Below the pieces are notes generated by a model that saw only the letters and a program-made list of their open reading frames with translations, was not told the origin of the DNA and searched no databases. From JACQFZ01 sp045810625 (lineage in GTDB: Bacteria; Pseudomonadota; Gammaproteobacteria; Acidiferrobacterales; Sulfurifustaceae), in contig JBJMVQ010000016.1 in assembly GCA_045810625.1 (NCBI GenBank), forward strand, positions 1 to 64,000: a stretch of DNA of 64,000 bases, in the 5' to 3' direction. Shown here in pieces: positions 1 to 8,753 of the stretch. Every line of letters begins with the position of its first letter. Position 1 is the first letter of the stretch. The position numbers and the translations under genes are program-made.

Positions 1-279
1 CGCGCGTAGCTGCGCCGCCGCCGATTCGACTTTCGCGCGCCCAACACGTTCGGTGGTGTGCGCGATCTGGCGCTGCAGGTTGGTCAGGTCGACGTTGTCC
101 GGATCGGCGAGCGTGAGGTGCCCGACGCCGCTCGCCGCGAGGTACATCGCGACCGGCGAGCCGAGCCCGCCGACGCCGACGACGAGCGTGTGCGCGTCGA
201 GCAGGCGTTGCTGGCCGTCGATGCCAATCTGCGGGAGCAGGATGTGGCGGCTGTAGCGCAGGAGTTGCGCGTCGTTCAT
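1..279 (-). CDS. moeB: MoeB/ThiF/HesA-family adenylyltransferase, N-terminal part (runs off the window)
   Basis: Only the first 93 codons are in the window; the gene continues past position 1. The visible part is the ATP-binding half of an E1-like enzyme that adenylates the C-terminal glycine of a sulfur-carrier protein (MoaD or ThiS) in molybdopterin or thiamin synthesis. The opening LLRYSRHILLPQIG, the nucleotide-binding loop GVGGLGSP at about residues 35-42 and the following LADPDNVDLTNLQRQ (acidic strand plus Asn-Leu-x-Arg) are family hallmarks. It starts at the ATG complementary to 277-279, without a clear Shine-Dalgarno. Position after prmC matches the moeB-hemK-prfA-hemA order known from Pseudomonas, which favours moeB over thiF, but the deciding C-terminal zinc and rhodanese regions are not visible. 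Confidence 0.85.
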   Translation of the reverse strand, partial: MNDAQLLRYSRHILLPQIGIDGQQRLLDAHTLVVGVGGLGSPVAMYLAASGVGHLTLADPDNVDLTNLQRQIAHTTERVGRAKVESAAAQLRA

Positions 280-383
280 GCCGCCGATTTTACGCGCGCG
301 CGCCGCGCTGCGCGAATGCACGCGGCGCGTTCATGAATTCCTTATGTTTAAGATGCTTCGGGCGTCGTCGTTCCCGACGGCCG

Positions 384-1046
384 TCAAAATCCATAGGACA
401 AGCCGAGCGAGATGACCGGGTAGGCCTTCAGGCTCTCGAGATCCGATTCGGCGTCCTGCTCTTCCTCCCGCAACGCGCTCTGAACGCTCGGGTCGCTCGA
501 CAACGTGCCTCCTTGCGAGCGCAATTCGACTTGCGGCTTGCCATGGAACATCGCGCCGATTTCTAGGCTCGCGCCGAAACCTTTGGTCGCGGCGTTGCCC
601 CAGCCGAGGCCCACGTACGGAGCCGTCTTCTTGTCGAAGCGGACATCGCCGGAGAGCGTACCGATTTCGGCACTCGTGAAGGTCGCGCCGCCGATCGTGA
701 ACGTCCCTCCGGTCGGTTGACCGCGCAGGTGAAACGCGTTCTTGTTGTCGAGAACGCCGGCGCTCACGCGGAAACCGCCCGCGAACGGATGCCAGTCGAG
801 AAGGAGCGCCGTGCTTTTCAGATCTGCGGCAATGCGATACTTGACGTCGCTTTCCGTCTGGTCGAACGACGGCGAAGCGCTGTTCACGCCGACGCGCAGG
901 TTGAGGGAATCGGATATTCCGATAGTGCCTTCGATACCGCCGCCGAGCGTCCCCGCTTTCACGCCGAGGCCGAAGCCGTCGGCGGATGTGCCGGCGGCGA
1001 TGAAGAACGTCGAGAGCGCAAGCGAACGAACGAGGACGCGTTTCAC
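384..1046 (-). CDS. Small outer-membrane beta-barrel protein of unknown function
   Basis: A 220-residue protein with an N-terminal signal peptide (basic MKRVLVR, then a hydrophobic stretch ending near residue 22 at GTSADG) and a mature region rich in alternating Gly, aromatic and polar residues. The chain ends LGLSYGF, a C-terminal phenylalanine typical of substrates of the BAM outer-membrane assembly machine. The start is a GTG at 1046 with a strong GGAGG upstream on the minus strand. An acidic Glu/Asp-rich run near residues 190-205 may be an extracellular or periplasmic loop. It lies between prmC and moeB, where related genomes have no gene, so it looks like a later insertion. No specific family can be named; opacity-type or OmpW-like small barrels are possible. 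Confidence 0.7.
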   Translation of the reverse strand: MKRVLVRSLALSTFFIAAGTSADGFGLGVKAGTLGGGIEGTIGISDSLNLRVGVNSASPSFDQTESDVKYRIAADLKSTALLLDWHPFAGGFRVSAGVLDNKNAFHLRGQPTGGTFTIGGATFTSAEIGTLSGDVRFDKKTAPYVGLGWGNAATKGFGASLEIGAMFHGKPQVELRSQGGTLSSDPSVQSALREEEQDAESDLESLKAYPVISLGLSYGF

Positions 1047-1146
1047 GAAAACCTCCGTCGAATTACACCTTCAGCTTAAATAGCAGTCCGGCCGATGAAG
1101 TCCAGACCTACCTGTGCCGAGAGCGCCGAGTACGCGGACGTTCGAT

Positions 1147-2016
1147 TTATCGATGCTGGGGTGAGGACCCTTCAGTCACGCGCTCGTGTCCCGCGAGATC
1201 GGTGTAAGAGCGTACCTCGCGAAAGCCGTGTCGGGCGAGTATCGCGCGAAGGTCCGCGCCTTGATTGTGCCCATGTTCGAGCAGCAGCCATCCGCCGGGA
1301 CGAAGATGAGCGGACGCACCGGCCGCAATTTCGCGAATGGCGTCCAAGCCGTCGCGGCCCCCAACGAGCGCCGCGCGCGGTTCGAAGCGAACATCCCCTT
1401 GCGCAAGATGCGGATCGCCCTCGCGCACATAAGGGGGATTCGAGACGATGACGTCGAAGCGGTCGCGCCCAAGCGCCTCGAGCCAGTGGCCGCGCCGAAA
1501 TTCGATGTGCGCGAGGCCGAGGCGATCGGCGTTCGCCCGTGCGATCGCGAGCGCGGCGTCCGATTGATCCGTCGCGACGACGCGAAGCTGCGGCCGCTCG
1601 TGCGCGAGGGCAGCCGCGATGGCGCCGCTGCCGGTGCCGAGATCGGCGGCCCATGCGTCCGCGTCCGGCGGAATGCGCGCGAGCGCGCGTTCGACGAGCA
1701 GCTCGGTTTCCGGGCGCGGAATCAGCGTCGCGGGCGACACCGCGAAGTCGAGCGACCAGAACTCGCGCGTGCGCGTGAGGTAGGCGATCGGTTCGCCGTG
1801 GCGGCGCCGCTGGAGCAGCGCATCGAGCCGCGCGCGGGCGTCGTCCGACAACGGCCGTTCGGGACATGCGATGTGATCTGCGCGTCCGGCGCCTGTTACG
1901 TACCGGACGAGGACTTCGGCGTCGAGTCGGGCCGTCGGGCTGGTCGCGGCAAGAATGGCCGTCACGTGCTCGATGGCGCCGCGTAGTGTCAGGGGCCGGC
2001 TCGCGGTGCTTGTCAT
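1147..2016 (-). CDS. prmC: Peptide chain release factor N5-glutamine methyltransferase
   Basis: PrmC (HemK) methylates the glutamine of the GGQ motif in release factors, using S-adenosylmethionine. The protein has an N-terminal helical domain, a SAM-binding loop DLGTGSGAIA near the middle and the catalytic NPPY motif in VSNPPYVREGDPH. I chose the ATG at 2016 (MTSTASRPL, 289 residues). The frame opens at 2100, but that start would overlap the end of prfA by 56 bases and add an arginine-rich tail unlike the family. It lies 28 bases downstream of prfA, whose product is its substrate, so the two are very probably co-transcribed with hemA. Confidence 0.95.
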   Translation of the reverse strand: MTSTASRPLTLRGAIEHVTAILAATSPTARLDAEVLVRYVTGAGRADHIACPERPLSDDARARLDALLQRRRHGEPIAYLTRTREFWSLDFAVSPATLIPRPETELLVERALARIPPDADAWAADLGTGSGAIAAALAHERPQLRVVATDQSDAALAIARANADRLGLAHIEFRRGHWLEALGRDRFDVIVSNPPYVREGDPHLAQGDVRFEPRAALVGGRDGLDAIREIAAGASAHLRPGGWLLLEHGHNQGADLRAILARHGFREVRSYTDLAGHERVTEGSSPQHR

Positions 2017-2044
2017 GGTTGCGCCCGGTGGCCGGCCGCCGGCG

Positions 2045-3127
2045 TCAGTGCGCCAGCGCGGCGAGTTGTTCCGCCTGATCCGCCTGCGCGAGGCCGTCAA
2101 TCAGCTCGTCGATTTTTCCTTCCATGACGGCGTCGAGCCTGTAGAGCGTCAGATTGATGCGGTGGTCGGTGACGCGCCCTTGCGGGAAGTTGTAGGTGCG
2201 GATGCGCTCGGACCGATCGCCGCTTCCGACGAGGCTCTTGCGCGTCGCCGCTTCGGCGTCGCGCTGTTTCTTGCGCTCGGCTTCGAGCAGCCGCGCGGAC
2301 AAAATCGCAAGCGCGCGCGAGCGGTTCTTGTGTTGCGAGCGTTCGTCCTGGCACTCGACGACGATGCCGGTCGGAAGATGCGTGATGCGGATCGCCGAGT
2401 CGGTCTTGTTCACGTGCTGACCGCCGGCGCCGGACGCGCGAAACGTATCGATCTTGAGATCGGCCGGGTTCAGCGCGACGGCATCGATCTCTTCCGCCTC
2501 CGGCAGTACGGCGACGGTGCAGGTCGATGTGTGGATGCGGCCCTGCGCTTCGGTTTCCGGGACGCGCTGCACCCGATGCGCGCCCGATTCGAACTTGAGC
2601 TTCGCGAATACGCCCTGGCCGGCGATGCGCGCGATGATTTCCTTGTAGCCGCCGTGTTCGCCCGGGCTCGAGCTCACCACTTCGACGCCCCAGCCGTGCG
2701 CCTGCGCGTAATAGTTGTACATGCGAAACAGGTCGCCCGCGAAGATGGCCGCTTCATCCCCGCCCGCGCCGGCGCGGATTTCGAGGAAGACGTTGCGCGC
2801 GTCGTCCGGGTCTTTCGGCAGCAGCTTCGTTTGTAGCTCGCGTTCGAGCCGCTCGATCTCGGCGGTCGCGCGCTCCACCTCCTCGGCGGCCATGTCGCGC
2901 AGCTCTTTGTCGGATTCGGCGAGCATGCCGTGTGCCGCCTCGCGCTCGTCGCGCGCGCGCGCATACGCGCGGTAGAGCGCAACGATGTCGTTCAGCTCTG
3001 CGTATTCCTGCGAGAGCTTACGGAACCGCTCGGTATCCGCGATGACTTTGGAATCGGAAAGGAGGGCGAGGACTTCGTCGTAACGCTGCGTCAACCCCTC
3101 CAGGCGCGCCTGGATCGAGGGGTGCAT
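2045..3127 (-). CDS. prfA: Peptide chain release factor 1
   Basis: RF1 reads UAA and UAG stop codons and triggers hydrolysis of peptidyl-tRNA. The 360-residue length is standard. The GGQ peptidyl-transferase-centre motif is in GAGGQHVNKTDSAIR, and the codon-recognition tripeptide is PET in RVPETEAQGRIHTS, the P-x-T form of RF1 rather than the SPF of RF2. The ATG is immediately adjacent to the hemA stop codon (TAG then ATG with no gap), which suggests translational coupling. The modifying enzyme PrmC is the next gene. Confidence 0.97.
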   Translation of the reverse strand: MHPSIQARLEGLTQRYDEVLALLSDSKVIADTERFRKLSQEYAELNDIVALYRAYARARDEREAAHGMLAESDKELRDMAAEEVERATAEIERLERELQTKLLPKDPDDARNVFLEIRAGAGGDEAAIFAGDLFRMYNYYAQAHGWGVEVVSSSPGEHGGYKEIIARIAGQGVFAKLKFESGAHRVQRVPETEAQGRIHTSTCTVAVLPEAEEIDAVALNPADLKIDTFRASGAGGQHVNKTDSAIRITHLPTGIVVECQDERSQHKNRSRALAILSARLLEAERKKQRDAEAATRKSLVGSGDRSERIRTYNFPQGRVTDHRINLTLYRLDAVMEGKIDELIDGLAQADQAEQLAALAH

Positions 3128-4384
3128 CTATTCGTCGTCGAGGCCGAAGAGGCGCCGCGCGGCGGCGAGGAGTTGTTCGTTGCCTTCGTGATCGGCGCGC
3201 TTCAGCGCGTCGGAGGGTGCGTGGGTGAATTTGTTGGTGAGCGCGCGCGCGAGTTGTTCGAGCACTTTGCCCGGGTCTTCGCCGTGCGCGAGCTTGGCCT
3301 GCGCGCGGCGCAGCTCCGTATCGCGGATCGCGTTGGCGTTGTCGCGCAGCTGCCGGATCGTCGGCACGGCGTCGAGCGAGCGCACCCATTGCATGAAGTC
3401 GACCACGCGGGTGTCGATGATTTTTTCCGCTTCACGCGCCGCCGCGACACGCGACTGCATGTTTTCCTGAATCACGTCCTTGAGATCGTCGATGGTGTAG
3501 AGGTAAACGTCGCTCAGCTCGCCCACCTCGGGCTCGATGTCGCGCGGGACGGCGATATCGACGAGGAACATCGGGCGATGCCGGCGCGCTTTGAGCGCGC
3601 TCTCGACAGCGCCCTTGCCGAGGATCGGCAGCTGACTCGCGGTCGAGGAAATGACGATGTCGGCGTCGGCGAGGCGCGCCGGCATTTCGGCGAGCGAGAT
3701 CGCTTCGGCGCCGAGCGCGTCGGCGATGAGGCGGGCGCGCTCGACCGTGCGGTTCGCGACGATCATGTGGCCGATCGCGTGCTCCATCAGGTGCCGCGCG
3801 CAGAGCTCGATCATGTCGCCGGCGCCGAGGAGCAGCACGGTTTGTCTCGACAAATCGGTGAAGATGCGTTTCGCGAGGACAATCGTCGCCGACGCGACCG
3901 ACACCGGGCTCGCGCCGATGGCGGTATCGGTGCGCACCTGTTTCGCGACGGCGAACGTCTGCTGGAACAGGCGGTTCAGAATCTTCCCGGTCACGCCGGC
4001 TTTGTGGGCGGTCGCAAACGCCTCTTTCATCTGCCCCAGGATTTGCGGCTCGCCGAGCACCATGGAATCGAGACCGGCCGCAACGCGAAACGCGTGTTTC
4101 ACCGCTGCCTGGTCCGGATGGCGGTACATGTAAGGCCGCAAATCGGCGGCGGCCAGGTGACGAAAACCGCATAGCCATTCGATCACCCGCTCGCTGTCGG
4201 CGGCGTCGACACCGCAGTAGACCTCGGTGCGATTGCAGGTCGAAAGGATGGTCGCCTCACCGACGATGCCCCGGTCCGTGACGTCGCGCAGCGCCTCTAC
4301 CAGCTGTTCCGGCGCAAACGCCGCCCGTTCCCGGATGGCGACCGGGGCGGTCTGGTGATTGATGCCTACGGCGAGCAAATGCAT
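3128..4384 (-). CDS. hemA: Glutamyl-tRNA reductase
   Basis: HemA reduces glutamyl-tRNA to glutamate-1-semialdehyde with NADPH, the first step of C5 haem synthesis. The 418-residue protein starts MHLLAVGINHQTAPV, a family signature, and carries the catalytic cysteine in ATILSTCNRTEVY; GAGDMIELCARHL is the NADPH-binding region. I chose ATG at 4384; the frame opens 162 bases earlier but that extension is arginine-rich, unconserved and would overlap the cstA stop. The C-terminal region keeps the dimerisation helix with its Leu/Lys-rich heptads. First gene of the hemA-prfA-prmC operon. Confidence 0.96.
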   Translation of the reverse strand: MHLLAVGINHQTAPVAIRERAAFAPEQLVEALRDVTDRGIVGEATILSTCNRTEVYCGVDAADSERVIEWLCGFRHLAAADLRPYMYRHPDQAAVKHAFRVAAGLDSMVLGEPQILGQMKEAFATAHKAGVTGKILNRLFQQTFAVAKQVRTDTAIGASPVSVASATIVLAKRIFTDLSRQTVLLLGAGDMIELCARHLMEHAIGHMIVANRTVERARLIADALGAEAISLAEMPARLADADIVISSTASQLPILGKGAVESALKARRHRPMFLVDIAVPRDIEPEVGELSDVYLYTIDDLKDVIQENMQSRVAAAREAEKIIDTRVVDFMQWVRSLDAVPTIRQLRDNANAIRDTELRRAQAKLAHGEDPGKVLEQLARALTNKFTHAPSDALKRADHEGNEQLLAAARRLFGLDDE

Positions 4385-4418
4385 GGAGATGGTGCAATCC
4401 GTGCCAGGTAATGCGGGC

Positions 4419-4447
4419 GATTTTGACCCAACTCGACCCCTTGTCAA
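4419..4447 (-). promoter_or_regulatory. Candidate sigma70 promoter for hemA
   Basis: On the minus strand a perfect TTGACA (complement of 4442-4447) lies 17 bases from AAAATC (complement of 4419-4424). The -35 is ideal but the -10 is weak, and the -35 overlaps the cstA stop codon. The position, about 35 bases upstream of the hemA start, is right. Confidence 0.3.
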
Positions 4448-6135
4448 GCGCGGGCCGGCTTCCGCCAGCCGGGCCGGCGCAAAACGTCCTGCAACGCGAC
4501 GCAACCCGCGAGCAACGCCAGCGCGCCGACGGCGAATTCCGCCCATGCGCCAGCGTCAAACCATAACCATAGCTGCGCCGCGGAGCCCCACAAAGCGACG
4601 GCAGCGGCCGCGGCGCCGAGCAGGGCGAAAAGACCGGCGGACCGCCCGCCGACGCGCAGCGCGGCGGTGACGAGCGCGAATCCGCCCGCGGCAATCCAGA
4701 GACTGAGGAGCGCAAGAATCGGCCAGGCGGCGAGGCCGCCCAGACCGCGGCCGTCGTCGAGCGCGAGCAGTCCGCCGGCGACGACGATGGTCCAGAGTCG
4801 CGCGCGTTCCGCACCGGATCGCCGAGGATTCGGAGCGGTCAGCGGCGTTTCGGCCAGTAGATGTTTCAGCGCGCGGACGGCGGCTTCGAGGACACCGAGC
4901 GCGAGACTCGCGACGACGACGGCGGCGAGCGTGCGCGCGTATAGTGGGTCGAGTCGCAGCGCGGCGGCGTAACGCCCGAAGCCGTCGATATACGCGGCGG
5001 CGAGCTGCGGGAAGTCGGTGGCGGCGGGCACGCTCGGGTGCTGTCGCGCCCATTCGTCCATGCTTTCGACCCCCGTCGTCGCGATCAAGAGCGCGCTCAG
5101 CGCGATCACGCCTTGCACGAGCGCCGCGCCGTAGCCGATGTAGCGTGCGTCGGTCTCGCGCCGCATTTCGCGAGCCGTGACGCCGTGGATGAGGAGGAGC
5201 TGCCAGCCGGCGAGCGCACCGGGGCCGACGACGAGTAAAACCCACGGTAACGCACTCGATATCGACACGGTCGAATGGAATTGCGGGGCGACCATGACAG
5301 GATGTTCAACGGCCGCGGCAACATAAAAAATGACGAGCGCAACGCCGAGGAGCAGCGTCGTGAGAAAGCCGCGCGGGCGCATCAACCGCCAGATCGGCAT
5401 CCGCGCGGCGTGGAACGCGTACACGAGCAGCAACACCACCCAGACGAGCACGGCCTCGATCGACAAGGACAGACCACCGACGCTGACCACGAGCGCGCCG
5501 TTGAACGCGAGCGACGTATCGTCGAGCAGCCAGACGACTAGCAGGCTCGCGCCGAACGCGAGCACCGACGCGGGCAACAGCTCGAATTCGGCACGCCCGT
5601 GCAAGAAACTTCCGAACGCGATTGCGATGAGCGCCAGGACGATCACCGGCAGCGCCGCGAGCGGGTTGGCGGCGAGCACGACGGCCGCCATGCCCGCTGC
5701 CGCGGCGACGAGAATGAGCAACGCGACGACGGCGAACAGCAGCAGCACACGGGCGGCATGCCGACCGAGCAAGTCGGTGGCGGTGGCCCGCAAGCTTTTC
5801 GGAACGCGAAGCGACAGCCAGAAGCTGCCAAGACCGTAAGTCCCCGCCGCGACGGTGGTCCCGGCGATTATCCACAAGAACGCCGGAACCCAGCCCCATG
5901 CCGCGGCCGCGACCGGCGCTGCGAACAATGCACCGCCCCCGACGGCCGCGATATGATGGCCGAACAGCAGGTGCGGATGCGTCGGCACGTAATCATTGCC
6001 GTCGGCGCGCGCTTGGGCGGGTGTACTATAATTTTTGTCGAGGCGGAAAATGCCGAGCGCGAGCAGCTTCGCGTAGAAGCGGTAGCCGAATACGAAGGCC
6101 GTCGCCATCGCCGCCATCAGGTAAAGGACATTCAT
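4444..6135 (-). CDS. cstA: CstA-family carbon-starvation / peptide or pyruvate carrier
   Basis: A 563-residue, strongly hydrophobic protein with roughly 14-16 predicted membrane segments. The N-terminal block YVPTHPHLLFGHHIAAVGGG followed by WGWVPAFLWIIAGTTVAAGTYG matches the CstA signature region (DYVPT...FGHHFA...WGWVPA). CstA proteins take up peptides or pyruvate when preferred carbon is exhausted. E. coli CstA is about 700 residues, so this is a shorter type. I chose the ATG at 6135 (MNVLYLMAAM); 14 codons upstream are also open but lie outside the hydrophobic start. It sits between hemA and the divergent TPR gene, a place where Pseudomonas has nothing, and reads in the same direction as hemA with a 59-base gap. 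Confidence 0.85.
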   Translation of the reverse strand: MNVLYLMAAMATAFVFGYRFYAKLLALGIFRLDKNYSTPAQARADGNDYVPTHPHLLFGHHIAAVGGGALFAAPVAAAAWGWVPAFLWIIAGTTVAAGTYGLGSFWLSLRVPKSLRATATDLLGRHAARVLLLFAVVALLILVAAAAGMAAVVLAANPLAALPVIVLALIAIAFGSFLHGRAEFELLPASVLAFGASLLVVWLLDDTSLAFNGALVVSVGGLSLSIEAVLVWVVLLLVYAFHAARMPIWRLMRPRGFLTTLLLGVALVIFYVAAAVEHPVMVAPQFHSTVSISSALPWVLLVVGPGALAGWQLLLIHGVTAREMRRETDARYIGYGAALVQGVIALSALLIATTGVESMDEWARQHPSVPAATDFPQLAAAYIDGFGRYAAALRLDPLYARTLAAVVVASLALGVLEAAVRALKHLLAETPLTAPNPRRSGAERARLWTIVVAGGLLALDDGRGLGGLAAWPILALLSLWIAAGGFALVTAALRVGGRSAGLFALLGAAAAAVALWGSAAQLWLWFDAGAWAEFAVGALALLAGCVALQDVLRRPGWRKPARA

Positions 6136-6264
6136 TGCAGACCGCCGTAGGGTGCTTTCTATTCGAAGTTTAAGCAAACTAATTGATGTGTGCGCGCCGC
6201 CGCGTCCCGGCGGGTCAGACGAGGCGTTGGCCGGTCGTCATCGATTCAAGAGTCGGAAGCACCC

Positions 6265-7965
6265 ATGAAGCGCTATCGCTACCTCTCGATTTTTATCTTT
6301 CCGTTGTTTCTCGCCTGCGGGTGCGTGAGTTTTCCGCCGACCGCCATGTCGGCAGATCGGGCGAACACCGCGGACGCCGATCTCGACGAGCGAACGCTCT
6401 ACGAAGTGCTGGTCGGCGAGATGGCTGTGCAGCGCGGACAAATGGACATCGCCGTCGAGGCGTTGAGCCGCGCCGCAGGGCGCACGCGCGACGCTCGCCT
6501 CGCCGAGCGCGCTTCGCTGGCGGCGCTCTACGCCAAGCGTTTCGAAGACGCGCGCCGCGCGGCGTCGTTGTGGGTGGAACTGCAACCGGAAAGCTCCGAT
6601 GCGCACGAAGCGCTGGCAACCGCGTTCCTCGAGCTCGATCGCGTGTCCGATGCGCGCCGCGAGCTCGGACGCCTACTGGCGATAGAACGCGACAATCTCG
6701 ACCAGGCATTTCTACGGGTTGCGGCGTTGCTCGGCCGCGCCGGACCGCGCGAGAGCGGGCTCGCACTGATGCACGAGCTGACCGCGCAGTATCCGAACGT
6801 GCCGGCGGCGCACTTCGCGCTCGCGCATCTCGCCGTGCGCGCGGGCGATCTCGCGGCGGCGGAAGCGGCCGTCGACGAAGCGCTGAAACGCAAGCCCGAG
6901 TGGGAGGACGCGGCGCTGTTCAAAGCGCGCATCCTCGTCTCTCAGAAGAATAACCCGGCCGCGCAGCGCTACTTCGAAGATTTCCTGAAGGCGCACCCGC
7001 GCGCCAAGGAATTCCGGCTTCACTACGCGCGCTATCTGATCGACCAGAAGCAATGGGAACCCGCGCGCGAGCAGTTCAAGCGTCTGGTGAGCGAATCGCC
7101 GGAGGACGCCGATGCGCTGTTCGCGGTCGGTCTGCTCGCGCTGCAAACCAACCGGCTCGATGAAGCGGAGACTTATTTCAAGCGCGCGCTCACGAAGCAG
7201 CCCGACAACGATCAGGCGCGCGTCTACCTCGGCCAGACATTCGAGCTCGACAAGCGTTACGGCGACGCCGTGCGGACCTACGGCGAGGTGAAGTCCAGCG
7301 AATATTATTTCGAAGCCCAGTTGCGCCTGGCGATGGTGACGGCGCGGCAGGGTAACGTGCAGCGGGCGCGCGAGCTGCTGCAGGCGGTGCCGACCGAGAA
7401 CGAGCAACAGCATGTGCAGCGCGTCCTGGCGGAGGAGCAAATTCTGCGCGACGCAAAGCAGTTTCGCGAGGCGTTGAATTTGCTGAATAGCTCGCTCAGC
7501 GAATTGCCCGGCCAGAGCGATCTGCTGTACGCGCGCGCGCTCGTCGCGGAGCGCCTCGACATGCTCTCGGTCGTCGAAACCGATTTGCGCGCGATTCTCG
7601 ATCGGGATCCGAAGAACGTCAACGCGCTGAACGCGCTCGGGTACACGCTCGCGGATCGCACCAATCGCTATGCCGAAGCGCAGACGCTTTTGATGCAGGC
7701 GATGGAACAGAAGCCCGACGATCCGTTCGTGCTCGACAGCGTCGGCTGGCTCCATTATCGGCAGGGGAACACGGCGGAGGCGATCAAGTATTTGAAGCGG
7801 GCAATGTCGCTGCGTCACAGCGACGCCGAGATCGCGGCGCACTTGGGCGAGGTCTTGTGGGTGACCGGCGATCGCAAAGAAGCGGAATCCGTGTGGTCGC
7901 AGGCGCTGCGTGAAGCGCCGGACAGCGAAACGCTGCGCGACGTCATCAAGAAGTTCAAACACTAG
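6265..7965 (+). CDS. TPR-repeat lipoprotein upstream of lolB
   Basis: A 566-residue protein with a short basic start (MKRYRY), a hydrophobic segment and a cysteine in FLACGCVSFPP that fits a lipoprotein signal, followed by a long array of tetratricopeptide-type helix pairs to the C-terminus (ALGYTLADRTNRYAEAQTLL and DSVGWLHYRQGNTAEAIKYL are clear TPR units). It is probably anchored in the outer membrane and works as a periplasmic scaffold. The ATG at 6265 starts the signal peptide; earlier in-frame starts only add arginine-rich residues. It corresponds in position to the TPR gene that precedes lolB-ispE in Pseudomonas (PA4667 by memory), whose function is not settled. Transcription is divergent from cstA across 6136-6264. 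Confidence 0.9.
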   Translation: MKRYRYLSIFIFPLFLACGCVSFPPTAMSADRANTADADLDERTLYEVLVGEMAVQRGQMDIAVEALSRAAGRTRDARLAERASLAALYAKRFEDARRAASLWVELQPESSDAHEALATAFLELDRVSDARRELGRLLAIERDNLDQAFLRVAALLGRAGPRESGLALMHELTAQYPNVPAAHFALAHLAVRAGDLAAAEAAVDEALKRKPEWEDAALFKARILVSQKNNPAAQRYFEDFLKAHPRAKEFRLHYARYLIDQKQWEPAREQFKRLVSESPEDADALFAVGLLALQTNRLDEAETYFKRALTKQPDNDQARVYLGQTFELDKRYGDAVRTYGEVKSSEYYFEAQLRLAMVTARQGNVQRARELLQAVPTENEQQHVQRVLAEEQILRDAKQFREALNLLNSSLSELPGQSDLLYARALVAERLDMLSVVETDLRAILDRDPKNVNALNALGYTLADRTNRYAEAQTLLMQAMEQKPDDPFVLDSVGWLHYRQGNTAEAIKYLKRAMSLRHSDAEIAAHLGEVLWVTGDRKEAESVWSQALREAPDSETLRDVIKKFKH

Positions 7966-7982
7966 GGGACGTCTGAATATAG

Positions 7983-8072
7983 TTTTTCACCGCAGAGGAC
8001 GCTGAGGACGCGGAATTTTTATAGTCGTGTCCTTTGATTTCCTCTGCGTCCTCTGTGTCCTCCGCGGTAGAC
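7983..8072. repeat. Dispersed palindromic repeat, copy 1
   Basis: The left arm (about 7983-8015) contains CACCGCAGAGGACGC, and the right arm (about 8038-8072) is its near reverse complement, CCTCTGCGTCCTCTG. A 22-base AT-rich loop separates them. The arms are built from a repeated 9-base GCAGAGGAC-like unit. Two further copies lie at 46546 and 55529. This copy fills the space between the TPR gene and lolB, so a transcript through it would fold into a long hairpin. Confidence 0.85.
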
Positions 8073-8117
8073 AATCATAGATTTGATTCCCGGCGTGACT
8101 TCTTAAACAATCCGCGC

Positions 8118-8753
8118 GTGCGTCTCCTTGTCCTTGCGCTCTTCGCGATACTCTTGGCCGGTTGCGCCGCCATTCCCGAACGCCCCGCCGTCGGCAACGT
8201 CCAGGCGGAGTGGGCGGCGCGCCGCGAGGCGCTGCTGCAGCTCGACGCGTGGGAATTGCGCGGCCGGGTTTCCTTGCGAACGCCCCAAGAAGGCGTGCAG
8301 GGCAGCCTTCACTGGATACTCGCCCCTCAGCAGCAGCGCGTGGATCTTGCGGGCCCCTTCGGCGGCGGACGCGTGCGCATAGTCACCGACCCCGAAGGCG
8401 CGGAGTTGCGCGACGCGAACAATAAGGTCTATCGCGATGCATCGGTCGAGGCGCTGCTCGCGCGCGTCACCGGCTGGCGCCTGCCGCTCGCGGGTCTGCG
8501 CTACTGGGTGGTCGGCGTTCCGGCCCCGGATGCTCCGGCACGCATCGAGCTCGACGAATGGGGGCGGTTGCAGTCGCTCGCCCAGCTCGGGTGGACGATT
8601 CGCTTCATCGACTACGTGCGCGAAGGTGCTTACGAGCTTCCGCGTCGCGTGTTCATTGAAAGTGACGCCCGAGAAGGTCCGGACCCGGCGGCGGAAGCGC
8701 GATTGGTGATCGACCAATGGAGCGTTGCGCGCCAAGCGCGGAGCGAACAATGA
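8118..8753 (+). CDS. lolB: Outer-membrane lipoprotein receptor LolB
   Basis: LolB accepts lipoproteins from LolA and inserts them in the outer membrane. The 211-residue protein starts with a lipoprotein signal whose lipobox is LAGC. The following WELRGRVSLRTPQEGVQGSLHW and the LDLAGPFGGGRVRI-like strand are typical of the LolB half-barrel. I chose the GTG at 8118: the only earlier in-frame starts lie inside the palindromic repeat and would put a hydrophilic tail before the signal peptide. The stop overlaps the ispE start (ATGA). Confidence 0.9.
   Translation: MRLLVLALFAILLAGCAAIPERPAVGNVQAEWAARREALLQLDAWELRGRVSLRTPQEGVQGSLHWILAPQQQRVDLAGPFGGGRVRIVTDPEGAELRDANNKVYRDASVEALLARVTGWRLPLAGLRYWVVGVPAPDAPARIELDEWGRLQSLAQLGWTIRFIDYVREGAYELPRRVFIESDAREGPDPAAEARLVIDQWSVARQARSEQ

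Noticed and set aside
2930..4174. 414-codon plus-strand frame opposite prfA/hemA
   Set aside because: Antisense to two certain housekeeping genes, of low-complexity Arg/Glu/Val composition, and without a ribosome site.
7983..8072. Possible CRISPR repeat, because GCAGAGGAC-like units recur at 9-base spacing
   Set aside because: There are no unique spacers of constant length; the units form two arms of one palindrome, and no cas gene is near.
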